In this document: one piece after another, positions 10,854 through 22,361 of the stretch
Numbering within the stretch: position 1 is the first letter of the stretch
Layout: each line of letters starts with the position of its first letter
Source: Phaeotremella fagi
Lineage: Eukaryota; Basidiomycota; Tremellomycetes; Tremellales; Phaeotremellaceae
Reading direction: 5' to 3'
Length of the DNA: 64,000 nt
Assembly (NCBI GenBank): GCA_001599715.1
Contig: BCHU01000006.1
Coordinates: forward strand, 1,160,765-1,224,764
Translations under genes and position numbers: made by a program
The notes under the pieces: model-generated
The model's input: only the letters and a program-made list of their open reading frames with translations
The model's database searches: none
Told to the model about the DNA's origin: nothing

Positions 10854-11534
10854 CTACAAATCACCACCGTTCATGATGTTTTGATCGAACGTTGGTAAAT
10901 AACCACCCAACTTCTGAATGAATTTTCCAACAGCGATCCTAGTCCTCAATGAAGCTCGATGAGTATCTTTCATTCTCGAACTCCGTTCAACCTCTTCATC
11001 GTACCCTGTCTCTCTGGGAATCATCTCATTGGTTTCCGTAGCTTCGCCTGCCACTTCAAACTCCGGTGGATCGGGGACGAAAGGAGGGACCAAATGTGGA
11101 TTGAATCGACTTAATGGGACGGGGAGGATGATTCCTATACCCTCCTCTTCCGTATCATGACTACTAAAGCATACTTCACCTTCCGAATCTATACTCAAAA
11201 TCTCGAAATCCTCTAAATCCAAAGGTGACCCATATTCTTCGTCCTCGAATTCAAGGTGCGATTGATCAGAGCAAGCAATGACAAGATCTGACGATCGAAT
11301 TCTCTCGATCAAATCTGGTCGTTTCTTAAGATAACCGACTATAGTGTTGAGATCCAAATCTTCGTCAGTAGTGAGGAAGATTGAAAGATCACTGAATATA
11401 TCTTGCTTATCTTCGATTGATGAATTTTCTGAAAATTGAATCATGAAATTGTTTTTGTAGATGATTATTGAAACTGTGGTACTTGCTTTTGAATTCTTTT
11501 CTAATTCTTCAAGGATTACGTTGGTTCTTGTCAT
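10854..11534 (-). CDS. Orphan acidic protein, single exon
   Basis: A 226-residue frame with ATG at 11534. No recognised domain. It begins with an N-terminal helix-strand segment (TTVSIIIYKNNFMIQF), then an acidic middle (LEFEDEEYGSPLDLEDFEIL) and a proline-rich stretch (PHLVPPFVPDPPEFEV). The C-terminus is basic (RTRIAVGKFIQKLGGYLP). It contains an acidic-flanked hydrophobic patch (EDFEILSIDSEGE) that resembles a SUMO-interacting motif. Codon use looks genuine and the frame is long, but homology is unknown. Same strand and same intronless style as the 10.1 kb ORF. Confidence 0.5.
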   Translation of the reverse strand: MTRTNVILEELEKNSKASTTVSIIIYKNNFMIQFSENSSIEDKQDIFSDLSIFLTTDEDLDLNTIVGYLKKRPDLIERIRSSDLVIACSDQSHLEFEDEEYGSPLDLEDFEILSIDSEGEVCFSSHDTEEEGIGIILPVPLSRFNPHLVPPFVPDPPEFEVAGEATETNEMIPRETGYDEEVERSSRMKDTHRASLRTRIAVGKFIQKLGGYLPTFDQNIMNGGDL

Positions 11535-11941
11535 TTTGATTTTGAAAGTTTTGTTTGTTTGTTGTTAAGTTGGAGAACGTTGGGATGAGAGATATACTGT
11601 ACTGTAGTCTTCTTGAGACGACTAGCGGAGTTATTTCGCTGTGAATCCTTTGAATTCAACTGAGAAGCCCACGAAGACCCATTCACTTATCGGTCAGAAG
11701 ACTCTGCTCCAACATCAGAAAGGATGATACCAAATTTTTTATAATTCCCTATGTAAAGTATATGAAACAATGAAATAGATTACTGAACCATGAAGAAAAA
11801 AATGTAATGATCTCGCTAATAAATAATAATGTGAATGTAAATGAATTTAATTTAAATGTTAATGTCAGAGTCAGGAGAAAGGTAAACAGAACACCAATTC
11901 GAGATCGATCCGTGCACGCATCTTCCAGCTAATCAGCTGGA
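11535..11941. other. Intergenic
   Basis: AT-rich spacer holding the presumed promoter of the orphan ORF to the left and the 3' UTR of CKS1. It includes TACTGTACTGTA near 11597. No gene seen. Confidence 0.6.
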
Positions 11942-12586
11942 TTATCTACCACCAGCATAGTTGACTACTCGATGGGCTTGACCAGCTTGAGACAATGGTG
12001 GATGAACGATGTCGTAATTCTTCGGTCGTCTGAAGAGTAGGACGTGCTGTTTGGAAGTTAGATTAATATGGGATTAATTTGGAAGGGCGTGAAGGCGTAC
12101 GGGTTCCTAGAAAATGCGTCAGATTTCTATGTCGTAAAAATAGAGTAGTCACTTACAGGATCATGTCTCATATACATCTCCCATCTAGTTTTACGATCAG
12201 ATATCGATCTAAACTCATGTAGATGATCACTCACCCCGGTGATTGTCTTATACCAATTCCTCTCCAGATATCTTCTGGACATACTCCTGCTGGTAGGAAT
12301 TTAACGAGTGGTTTGGGAATCTGTAGGATTAGTATGGAATGGTCATAGTGGTGACATACAGTAACGTGTCTACAGGTGATATCAGTAAAGGGCAACAAAG
12401 AGAGGAGATTTGTTCGCATACCTGAATTCCCATTCATCGTCTAACGGTGATATATGTTAGCGTAACAGTCAATCTCAAACATCAAGACTTACTAGAATAT
12501 CTGGCACTATAAGATATCTTTTCTGAATAGGTTTCAATGGCTTTGCGTTTATCTTCGGCGGTATATTTGTGAGAGTTTTTGGACAT
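11942..12586 (-). CDS. CKS1: CKS1, cyclin-dependent kinase regulatory subunit
   Basis: Missed by simple ORF finding because it is split into small exons. Starting at ATG 12586, joined exons give MSKNSHKYTAEDKRK..., then YSNDEWEFRHVTIPKPLVKF, GVCPEDIWRGIGIRQSPGWE, MYMRHDPEPHVLLFRRP and a short tail. This matches the CKS family throughout: the DEWEFRHV strand, the PEDIWRGIGI(R/Q)QS motif and the MRHDPEPHVLLFRRP phosphate-binding/strand-exchange end. Two exons are tiny: 19 nt (12422-12440) and 10 nt (12360-12369). CKS1 binds Cdk1-type kinases and phospho-threonine substrates and controls the cell cycle. Identity is near certain; the last exon boundaries near 12055-12160 are less precisely fixed. 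Confidence 0.93.
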
Positions 12587-13896
12587 GTTGGTTGGAGTAT
12601 GAGTTGTTGAGTATTTGAAGTGATGTAGAAGCGGAAGTGATAGGTAGTCTGTGTGAAGAGTGGGTTTAGTACGTGGTATGATCACTTTGTTTGGACGAAT
12701 GATAGACGTGTTTGTAGACGTGTTTGAGGCTGGTAATGAAATAGGAAAGGTTGGTTGATATTGAAAGAGAAAAGGGATGTTACTTACTGTAATGTTTATC
12801 GATCAACTCGGGAGTATTTCAGTGTTTATTTTTGAATGCAATGAAGTGTGAATGTCAATGTGAAGGATACTGTTGAATGTACAATGCTGTTGTTTGTTAT
12901 GTTTTAGTTATTATTTGATGAGTCTCTCTAAATGTTATAGTTGTAGTTGTTGGATGTTGAATGTTGACTTGACTTGAAAGAAAGCAGCCGCGATGTTGTT
13001 CAACTTTTGTTGTGCTCCAGGGCAGTGAATTGCGGGGTAACATTGTGGGGAAATTATGGCAGAGTTGCGTTGCTTGTCACGCGAGGGGGTTGTTGAGGTC
13101 CTGTTGTATTATATATGCATGCATGGTGATCTTGGTGTCGATGGATTGGGAAGGGGATGGTGTTCCTCTAATCAGTACACGCTGAGGTATCCATATTCTT
13201 GTCACTTCAAGAAATCTAGTAACACCAACACATAGTGTGTGCCTGACTGGCAAAGGAAGATCTCAGGAACTACTGTACTCGCCTTGCTTGGTAACGGTCA
13301 AAATTGAGTTACTGTATACTCAACGTTTAAGTTATCATTTCCATCTAAACGTTTCTTTCCTGCCATCCATTCACTTTCCCATCCACGTCCACGTCTTCAC
13401 ACGCCCAATTGATAAGTATCTATTGCAAGACAGGATCACTGACTGCGTATTACTCACATCAAACAAGATGAAACATTTGTTTAATTCACTAATTGCGTTG
13501 TTGAGTTTGAGATGATACCCCTTTCCTTTCTGTCAAGTCACTTCGGTGAGGGAGGGGAGGTGAGGAGAACGGACCTTTGTTTGATGGATTAAAAGCTTTG
13601 TTTGCTCTTTTTCTTTCTTTCTTTTATTCATCTTTATCTTTGCTTCTACTTACATCTAACGACTTTGACGACATCGACTCACTTCATCCACCCCCACTCC
13701 CACTCCCACTTTTCACTCCACATCAACTACACACTCACAGCCTACACGGCACTCACATTCCTTTAACAACAACTCCAACCATCAAACACTGAGACCACAC
13801 CCCAAGTTACCATCAAATCTCCCACTCTGAACACCATAAATCAAGAAAGGACCAACCAACTCCCTGGTGGAAAAAACATACCATTATTCGTCAACG
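12587..13896. other. Long intergenic region between CKS1 and the DUF1996 gene
   Basis: About 1.3 kb without a convincing gene. The right third (13570-13800) is strongly pyrimidine-rich, as expected for a promoter and 5' UTR of the rightward gene. An ORF at 13577-13792 is low-complexity and rejected. Confidence 0.6.
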
Positions 13897-15983
13897 ATGC
13901 ATTACTCCATCCTCCCCTTCATCACCTTCCTGATCTTCTCCAGCGTCTCAAAAGCCCAAAGTGACGATGAAGACGATGTTAGCGATCATTGGATCCTCAC
14001 TGAAGTCGACATCATTTCAATGTCACGTTTGGATCCGATCGTCAGTCCAGGTGGTATCAGTAGTCATCTCCATACTATCCTTGGAGCATCAAATTTTAAT
14101 GGTACGTCAAACCTGAAGTCTTAATCACTCAACTTACTCTTTCTTAGAGAACCTCAATACACCTGATGAACAACAGGGGGCTGCATGTTCATCGGTCATC
14201 ATTGGAGCTGACAGATCGAATTATTGGGCACCGTAAGTCCAGTCATTTGTCTCCAAGGACTCCTTTAACATACGACTCAGCACTTTGATGTACAAATACC
14301 CAAACGACACTTTCTCCCCGATCCTAAGTAGTCAAAGAATCTACTATTTCAACAAATCACCAGACGTGAAACCCTTCCCCCCAGGTTTTCGAATGATCAC
14401 AGGCGCCTCACAAACTCGAGATGTTACCAGTGATCAAGCCAAGGGAGTCATGATCTCCTGCGATCATAATCTCCAATCTAAATACCTACCAAACGGAACA
14501 AGTCATCCAGGTGGTTGCAGTAGTATCTCGGCTGGAATTTTCTTCCCTAGTTGTGGATGGGCTAATCAATCTCTCGATTCGTCTGATCACTTTTCGCATC
14601 TCACTTGGCCTATCGATAGTGGAGGCGGTGAATCCTGGGATGTGGTTAATGGAGTTACTTGTCCTGACACCCACCCTATTAAATATCCTGCAATTTTCTT
14701 CGAGGTACGTGCCGTTGAGAGTTTTTGATGACTGACGATGACAGACTAATTACTATTTATCCGAAACTCAACCTTGGAGAAATGATTATAACGCTCTAGT
14801 CTTGTCTAACGGCGATGATCTCGGTTCTTCCTATCATGCAGATTTCGTCAACGGAGTGAGTAAAAGTCTTAATCGATTATAAGTTCATAACTAAATTCAT
14901 CTAAAACAACAGTGGGATCCAACCGTTCTTCAAGACGCCATCAATCAATGTGGCTTAGGTAACGGATGTGGAGAACAACTAGGCAACTGTGCACCATTAG
15001 CTGCTACCATGAGTACATCCAATGCACAAGCTTGTCGTCTCGAGGGTAAAATCGTTGATGAGTAAGGGTTGAAAAAGGTCTTTTTGAATTTCGATGACTG
15101 ATGCAAAGATCTTAGGGATATCGGGCTTTACAGACCAATAGATTCTTTACCAGGTTGTAATCCCCTCTGGACGGCTGAGATGACTTCGAAACCAACTTGT
15201 TCGCCCACCCCGCCAAAACCAAGTATGGTCGGCGCTAACGTCATGTTCAACAATTTATTGGTGAGCCCCAAAACGAATTTATATCGATATCTATCTAACA
15301 CGTTCGTTCTAGATGAGATCACACATCCCAATAGCTTTTACAGACAGTTTCAATTCAGACACGATAACTCATACGTTGTTCCCTTCACTCGGTGATTCAT
15401 TCCTCTATGCATGGGGTCAAGATGGTTCTGACGGATCCAAAACGACTATTGGGACTTTGGAAGAAGTTTTAGCTGGTTTAGCTGGTACTGCAGGGAATAG
15501 CAGTAGTGGTAGTGGTAAGTCCACTCACTCATTTATCCTCGATTGGGAATTGATGTTGAGGTTTGTACCTCGTATAGTCGTTCACCTAAATCCTACTGGC
15601 ATCAACCCTACTCCACTGTCCTCCTCTTCAGCTGCTGCTTCAACTCCGATCAGTGGTCAAGTAGCGTTAGCTCAAGCGGAGGTCACTACTGCTTCGACTC
15701 CAGCTTCAAGTCCAGCTCCAATCTCAACGCATTCCACACCCGGCAGCGCATCTGGTGTGAAATCAAGCCCGAGTTCAGGTTCAACGCCAGCAGCAAATGC
15801 AAATTCATACACCAAATCCAAAGGGAAAGGGAAAGGTACTTGCAAGTGAGTCCAAGATCCAACTCAACACCTCGACTCCACAAAAGAAAAGATGAACTAA
15901 AATATCATTATAGACGTAGACGTAACCTCGGAAATGAAAATCCTGTTAAAAGACATAAATCAAAATCTCGTTCTCGACACTGA
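13897..15983 (+). CDS. Secreted DUF1996 protein with Ser/Thr-rich region and basic C-terminus
   Basis: ATG at 13897 opens a signal peptide (MHYSILPFITFLIFSSVSKA). The DUF1996 hallmarks follow: a start like DHWILTEVDIISMSRLDPIV, SPGGISSHLHTILGASNF, a YWAPTLMYKYPNDTF strand, FRMITGASQTRD, HPGGCSSI, then several disulfide-type cysteines (CGLGNGCGEQLGNC). There are at least eight exons. After the domain comes an Ala/Ser/Thr/Pro-rich linker (15600-15830). A last exon (from about 15916) adds a strongly basic tail rich in Lys/Arg/Ser and ending SKSRSRH. No GPI signal is apparent. DUF1996 proteins are secreted fungal proteins, sometimes fused to WSC domains, of unknown biochemical role. The cationic tail could bind anionic wall polymers (inference). 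Confidence 0.85.
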
Positions 15984-16401
15984 TTTCAACCGTGGCGAGG
16001 GATCGTTTTATTTGATGTTCGTTGTTCCGCTCTGCTTGAAACCCGGATTGTTTTGTTCATTTTCTATTGAGTTAGTGTAAAGGGGAGAAACTGGTTTTCT
16101 TTCTTCGTATTCCCATTTCTTTTTCTATTTCTCTGTTGATACGTTTGTAGTTGGACTTTTATGTACTCCTTTTGACCAGTGGCAGATTACAGTATCATCG
16201 ATTTTTTTTCTTCGGCAGTACTGGAATCTGTGGACTCTAACATTGTTTACATATACTGTAACTTGAACAAAATAGATGATTCTACGACAAAAACAAAAAC
16301 AAACAGATTGATAGACACTTTAAACCCCATAAACCCAAAACTACATTTTCTACGTTACAATCTATCACCCATCCCCTTTCTCACATTCTATTACGAATCT
16401 A
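15984..16401. other. Convergent intergenic region
   Basis: 3' UTRs of the two converging genes. T-rich and A-rich stretches; nothing else recognised. Confidence 0.6.
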
Positions 16402-18360
16402 TCACAACCCCCCCTTCTCACATTCAACGTTAACCAACAATCCTCTATAAGCGTCAACTCTAACTTCTTCACCTTTGGTATTTGATAGATCACCCATGAC
16501 CAGTGCTGTCAATTGATTACCGTACTAAACGTTTATCGTCAGCTTTACGCCCATTGCAAAGACTGTGACGACTTACCACACAACCTGTATCGATACCTTT
16601 TGAGAATTGTTTGATATCTAATCCTCTACCTGCCGCGTGCCCATAAATGACACTGACAGGACTGCACTGCATCCCCCCTTTACCCGGTTTCCCACGTCTA
16701 AATCTCAACGACCTCTCTCTATCATCCTCATCAACCTCCTGGATCTCCTCTTCATCAATAACCTCGTCATCCCCCAATTCAACACTTTCCTCCTCAACCT
16801 CCGCCTCTCCCATCCCATCAGTCAACCAACTTCCCTCCCCAGTACATTTCTTCATCTCCCGTCCCCAAACCTCTGACCACGGTGTACCCTTCTTAGCTGA
16901 TTTCGTGATTTCACCAATCGAATGTCCGTTAATCTCGTTCATGTAGATACTACGGATATTCATCAGGTTCCAAGGGATTTTATTAACCTTCAAATCCAAG
17001 ATCGCTTTTTCTTCTTTTTCACGAAGTTTGGATTTGGAGGACGAGGTGGTGCTGAGGGATAGTTTTGAAGCTTCTTGGAGAGGTTGGGAGGGGTCTTTGG
17101 ATAGTTTTAAGGGGTTTGTTGGGAGGAGACCGGCGTGGACTACTATTGAATGGATGGCTGGGAGATGAAGGGTTAAGGGGAGTTTACGGAGGTAATTGTA
17201 GTTTTTAGATGATAGTGATCTGATTATCGTTTATCAGATTTGGTCTCGATGATTTGAGTAGATTCCCTCACCTAGCTATCTTCCAGTGTTCACTCTTCCA
17301 TTTCCAACCATCAGGAAACATTTTTCCTTGTTTCTTTAAACGATCGATGACAGCTTCTTCATCGTCTTCTGATAAAGTGTCGAATTGTTTTTCCCAATGT
17401 GATCCACCTGCCCATTCCATCCATGTTCTCCATTGAATGACCTAATTAGTAAGTTGAGTGTTAGTTATGGGTCGATCAATAGAGTTCAAAACTACAACTA
17501 ACAGGTTGATCATGATTACCTCTTACACCTTGGACATCCCTTTCTCTCATCCAAGTCACCACTTCATCGTTCTTGAATCCTTTGGCTACTAGATCACCAA
17601 CATGGATCAATCGATCTACGTTGGGATTGTAATGTAATTTTTCCATTAAGCGTCTGAACAGTGAGAGTAAGCTTTTGATCATGATCCGTTAATTCGACCT
17701 ACTCTAATGGTTTGATTGATCCATGTACGTCACCTAGGAAAATCAATCTTTTGCCTTTAGCTTCCAAATTGATTTTGTCAGATGGTATCGTCTGCAACAT
17801 GGTGAAGTAATCAAAGTCTAGTCCAGTGGTTTAGTACCAACAAGCGATATCTAAGAAAGTCACTCACCTGGTTTCTTAATTCCCTCAGTTGCAGGGTCCG
17901 TAGCGACATCATCATTATTCCCAACAACTCCACCACCATGACCGACCAATGTACCCCATTTAAAAACCTCTCTTAATCCAGTATCCCGTAAAGCAACTCC
18001 GTCACTGGTAGAAGCGATGAAAACCACACTAACCAAGAAGATCACAATCACCGCAACAGACCCCGACCGTTTAAGCGAATGAGTTAAACTGTTCACAGCT
18101 GATCCTCCAGATCCTTGATGTAGGATATTGTTCAAAGACGAATCATGGGTTATGGGTACGGGTAATAATTCGTCTATCAAGGATTGACGTCTTTGATGGG
18201 GGACGGTATGTGAATGTTTGGTTGCGGTGTAGGATTTATGTGGTCGAGAAGAACGTGCGTATCTCGTTGAAGTTTGTTTGGTGATGAAAGGTGATTCTGG
18301 GATTGAGGGTGAGAGTGGAATCTCAGCTGAATCGTATAACACTTCTGGTGTTGATGACAT
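16402..18360 (-). CDS. PPN2-like membrane-anchored metallophosphatase (putative vacuolar endopolyphosphatase)
   Basis: ATG at 18360. The basic, Ser-rich cytosolic N-terminus is followed by one transmembrane helix (VAVIVIFLVSVVFIA, near 18020), giving a type II membrane layout. The lumenal part has the PPP-superfamily metal motifs in order: FLGDVHGSIKPL (~17740), HVGDLVAKG (~17600), VRGNHDQPV (~17550), then VVHAGLLPTNP (~17130), and GHAAGRGLD near the end. Trp-rich WRTWMEWAGGSHWEKQF fits this bis-nucleosyl-tetraphosphatase/Ppn2 branch. A very acidic insert of about 35 residues (16710-16810) sits between the last two motifs. Yeast Ppn2 cleaves polyphosphate inside the vacuole, and the same topology suggests the same role. 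Other PPP substrates cannot be excluded. Confidence 0.78.
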
Positions 18361-18662
18361 GATGAAAGATGGAGGGGGGTGGTTGGAGAAGAAGAAGACG
18401 AAAAAAGGGAGATAACTCCAATTTCTGTTAGTTACTGCAGGTTATTTACCTTTTTGAGATTTTCGCAGTGACCTAATAACAACATTCCCAAAAGGCTGGG
18501 TCCAGATTAAGGGTAACAATGAACCGAACTAAGTAGACTAAAACACGCTCGAACCACGTGGTCGTACATCAACGTTCGTTGACTTTTCTGCACCACCACT
18601 TCTTTCTACGATCGCAACCAATATCGACTCCCTTCCCGTACTTTGCGGATACTAGGTGTAAT
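18361..18662. other. Divergent promoter region
   Basis: 302 bases between the divergent phosphatase and NAPE-PLD genes. No specific site recognised. Confidence 0.6.
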
Positions 18663-20506
18663 ATGATAGTATCTGGTCTTAAAAGAGCTGCGATAGTTCT
18701 ACCAGTAGCATGGACAGGTGTTTGGTTAGGTTATTACGGTGAGCATCCACCTTACCACTGGACGAATATTGACTTCCTAAATAGCATATACCGATACCCT
18801 CCGTCGATCACATATCAGAGAAAGGAATAAGATCCTCAAGCAATCATTAAGTCTTTTACCCGGTGGTTCACCTGACTATTCGTTACCTGCAACTGAAGAG
18901 GAGAAGGCGGCTATCAAGAAAAGGTTAGTATATCGTTGTGGAATTGAGGATTTTTGGATGTTGATTCAAGAGATTAGATTCTCAAGTCTAAATTTCGCTG
19001 GGAGATATTGGAACCCGTATGTCGAATGGAGGGAACAAGGTGCTTGGGTGAATTTTGATCTCCTCTCTACTTCAGATCTAGTGTTGATGTTATACAGGAA
19101 TGGGCGTTTTGGAAGATAATATTATCAACTGTCACATTGAAATTATTTTACAACGGGTCAGTTGAGGAGTTCTCGCCCCGTGAAAGATTTGATGACTGAA
19201 CCCATGCTTAGTGGGGTACCGCCTGAAAGACCTTTGGCAGATTTACCGATCGAATCTCCAAATTTCGATCTACTCTTCCAAACCCATCGAGAACCTTCAC
19301 TACCAGGTGAACAAGCGAAAAAAGGACTCAAACCCTCGATCGAAGCATATTCCCAAACTCCCAATCCAATCAGGAGGACTCAAATCGGTGGAGAAGATGT
19401 GGAAGTCACCGATAAACTGACCCTGACTTGGGTAAGTTCATTTCATCATGGTTGAATTATCATTGATTGGGGTTTAGATGGGCCAATCGACTTCATATGT
19501 TACTTTGGATCAATTGACTATATTAACGGATCCAGCACTTTCTGATCAGACTTTACCGTCTGTATTGGCTCCTTATCGACTTCGACCTCCGCCATGTAAA
19601 TTGTCTGATTTGAAACGGGTTGATTTAGTGTTGGTATCTCATAAGTGAGTTAGTTATTTATTGATAGATTGGTCCCGTTTCTAACAAGCTTCATTAGCCA
19701 TTTTGATCATCTGGATCCGGAAGCTGTTAAAGAACTTGGTGATAGTTGTGAATGGATCGTTCCTATTGGTGTTGGACCTTTCATGAGGGATTTGGGAGTA
19801 ACGAGGGTGAAAGAATTAGAGTGGGTTTAGTTGATGGCTCTTATATTGGTATCGTACTGACATAATCAGTTGGTGGGAAGAGACGACGCACACTCTACGA
19901 AGGAACGGGAAGAAAGATCAAACTTTCACCATAACTGCTGTTCCACTTATGGTAAGTTTCCTACCACGTATCTAGCTAATCCCAAGCACTGGTCCGCCAG
20001 ATCACCACTGGATACAAACGCAACCCTATGGTCAGCGTTCCACGTAAAATCTCACACCGAAAAACCAAAATCATTCATACATCTCGGTGATACTGGGTAA
20101 GTTCTTCATCGCTCTACAAACAAGAATTAACATTCCTAGATATTCACCGACACTGTTTGAAGCAGTTGGTAGAGTTCTTGGTGCGATTGATTTGGCGGCT
20201 ATACCGATTGGATCTTATGAACCGAGATGGCATATGCATTTACAGCATACTGATCCGGAGGGTGCTGTTCGAATGGCTAGACAGATGAATGTTCATAAGA
20301 GTGTTGGAGTCCACTGGGGAACTTGGTTAATGAGCGATGAAGCTTGTAAGTGAAAAGTTTTCCTTTTTTCAAGAAATAAAGACTGATGTTGATTTTGATC
20401 AGATAATCGACCACCGGTGGATTTAGAGATTGCAAAGAAAGAATTAAAGGTTGAAGAAGATTCATTCTGTGTTTTACCTGTTGGTCAAACTCTTGTTGTC
20501 GATTAG
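18663..20506 (+). CDS. N-acyl-phosphatidylethanolamine phospholipase D-like metallo-beta-lactamase
   Basis: ATG at 18663; the N-terminal hydrophobic segment (IVLPVAWTGVWLGYY) is a likely membrane anchor or mitochondrial signal anchor. About eight exons. The beta-lactamase fold shows LTLTWMGQSTSYVTL (usually LTWxGHAT), ILTDPALSD, the zinc motif SHNHFDHLD (at ~19690-19720), then WWEE, AVPLMHWSARSP, FIHLGDTGYSP and IGSYEPRWHMHLQHTDPEGA, all typical of NAPE-PLD/FMP30. The enzyme releases N-acylethanolamines from N-acyl phosphatidylethanolamine, using two zinc ions. The histidine usually present in the first strand (WxGHAT) is Gln here. Exon boundaries around 18740-19160 are approximate. Confidence 0.87.
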
Positions 20507-20752
20507 AGGGGTTAAGCGATCTTGACGTTGGGATCTCAAGTGGACGATTCAGAGACAGATTGTGAAAAAGAATTGACGTCGTATATTTATAGAGAACAAA
20601 CTCATATATCAAATAGATTTAATGTAGATTATAGAAACGACGTAGATCGTAGAGTGATGTGATACATGATATAAGGGTTCTATGCTGTTATGTTTTTTGA
20701 TCTGATTCTGAATTTTGGGTACTACTTCTCCTTCCACATCCTAAATAAACGA

Positions 20753-21299
20753 TTATAGATGTTGACGCTGTTGTTCGATCTGCTTAACGACGAATAAACT
20801 ACTGTCCAAAAATCTGTCTACGCAGTTTTCGAGACAGTATGCCTCGTTCCTATTCAGATTGAGTTAGTTGAAGAATAGTTTTCATATGTGATGATGATCA
20901 ATTTTACCTGGAGAACTTTGAACTGATTCCACCTGTCATACATCTATATTCAAATTAGCTATAATCGACGAGGTCATGGAAAGCTTACGTTTTCCAACCT
21001 TCATAAAAATGATCAGATTGAATTCATAACACTATTTAAACAGAATGGACTTACAGGTATTCGTCAATTCATGAATACTAGCTTGCATTTTGGCTTTAGC
21101 CTGTCTGAAAAAAGAGTTATATCCAGATCAATTCAAAATTCTTATTCCAAGGCGGAAGGAAAACCAAAACATACTCTTGCTCGAGGAACTCCTCCAATTC
21201 CTTCTATCTCAGATGTTAGCTTTATCACACAGAATTTTCTTGAATTCGAAAACTAACCTTTGAAGCCGCGTCGAATTGTGGGACTTGGGGTGTGGACAT
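20753..21299 (-). CDS. TIM8: TIM8, small Tim chaperone of the mitochondrial intermembrane space
   Basis: Assembled from about six exons starting at ATG 21299: MSTPQVPQFDAASK, KELEEFLEQEQAKAKMQASI, HELTNTC, then WKTC, MTGGISSKFSRNEAYCLENC and VDRFLDSSLFVVKQIEQQRQ. The twin CX3C motif (C-WKT-C and C-LEN-C) and the VDRFLD signature define small Tim proteins; ELEEFLEQEQAKAKMQ places it with Tim8. One exon (GTTGGAAAAC, near 20988-20997) is only 10 nt and carries the WKT part of the first CX3C. Tim8 pairs with Tim13 to escort hydrophobic precursors across the intermembrane space. Divergent from CIA2. Confidence 0.92.
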
Positions 21300-21485
21300 T
21301 CTGTTGGATGGTTTTGGGATTTGGGTTCCTGATTCCTTTTTAATTGTGGAAAGAAAGTTGAAGAAAAACGTCGATGAAACGGTGGCGAAGGAGGTAATTA
21401 ATGACGTGTAATATCTTTTCTCATTTACCATAAAGCTGACTGATTCTAAACTCGATTTTAAACATCTCATCAATATAAAACCAAA

Positions 21486-22156
21486 ATGTCAAGAGCGTTA
21501 GATAACGTGAACCCGACAATCTTCGCACCGACCGCATCAACCTCTCATAGAAGGGAGAACAAATCCCCTAAACAGTTGTTATGGGATGAGAACGTTGATG
21601 AATGGGGAGTCAACGATAGCGGAGATCAAGAAGAGGTTGAAGAGATTGACGCCGAAGAAGTTTTTGGTATGTCTGCTCGTCTTCAAGACAATCTTTCTCA
21701 TTTGATAGACTGATGTCAAATAGACCTCTTACGTTCCGTTACCGATCCTGAACATCCGGTTTCATTGGAACAACTCCATGTAGTCAAACTTGAAGATATC
21801 TTGGTTGCCGGAAACAGAGTTCTAGTCAGTATAACCCCAACCATCCCCCATTGTTCCATGGCAACTCTAATCGGTAAGTCAAATGATAACTTCTCTTATC
21901 TATGACTGATCTCAAACGACTAGGTCTCTCACTTCGAGTAAGGTTGATGAGAGCTCTACCACCCCGTTTCAGAGTTGATATAAGGATCAAAGAGGGGACT
22001 CATCAATCTGAGAACGCTGTTAATAAACAGTTGAACGATAAGGAGAGGGTTCAAGCGGCTTTGGAGAATAATCATTTGTTGCAGGTCGTTGAGGGTTGTT
22101 TGGCTACTGCTGGACGGAGAGGTCAGGAGGGGGTCGTCAGCGAGGTAGTGGTTTGA
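21486..22156 (+). CDS. CIA2: CIA2, cytosolic iron-sulfur assembly (MIP18/DUF59 family)
   Basis: Three exons. The first gives NPTIFAP...[10 protein letters not shown], an acidic stretch and VDEWG. The second starts [20 protein letters not shown] with VKLEDILV. It continues with the invariant [20 protein letters not shown] and [14 protein letters not shown], the DUF59 core with its conserved cysteine. The C-terminus ([20 protein letters not shown]) is complete. CIA2/FAM96B forms the targeting complex with CIA1 and MET18 that inserts Fe-S clusters into cytosolic and nuclear enzymes. Length and all motifs match the family. Confidence 0.94.
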
Positions 22157-22361
22157 GATTTGGTTTGGTATAGGTTTTATTGTATTCGATAGAGTTGTTG
22201 TGCTTTATGATGTACAATATGATACTGCAATCATCTTCAATAGGTTTGCCATGGGTTGTCAGAATCTCTGCCCAAAGTTATTGCGGATCTTGACACGATC
22301 GTAACATCTTACTCGCTACAACGAAATTCTCAAATATCATCCAAGAAAGTTTCACCACATA

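Noticed and set aside
13577..13792. 71-residue hydrophobic plus-strand ORF
   Set aside because: Pyrimidine-rich promoter sequence; no homology signal and no splice context.
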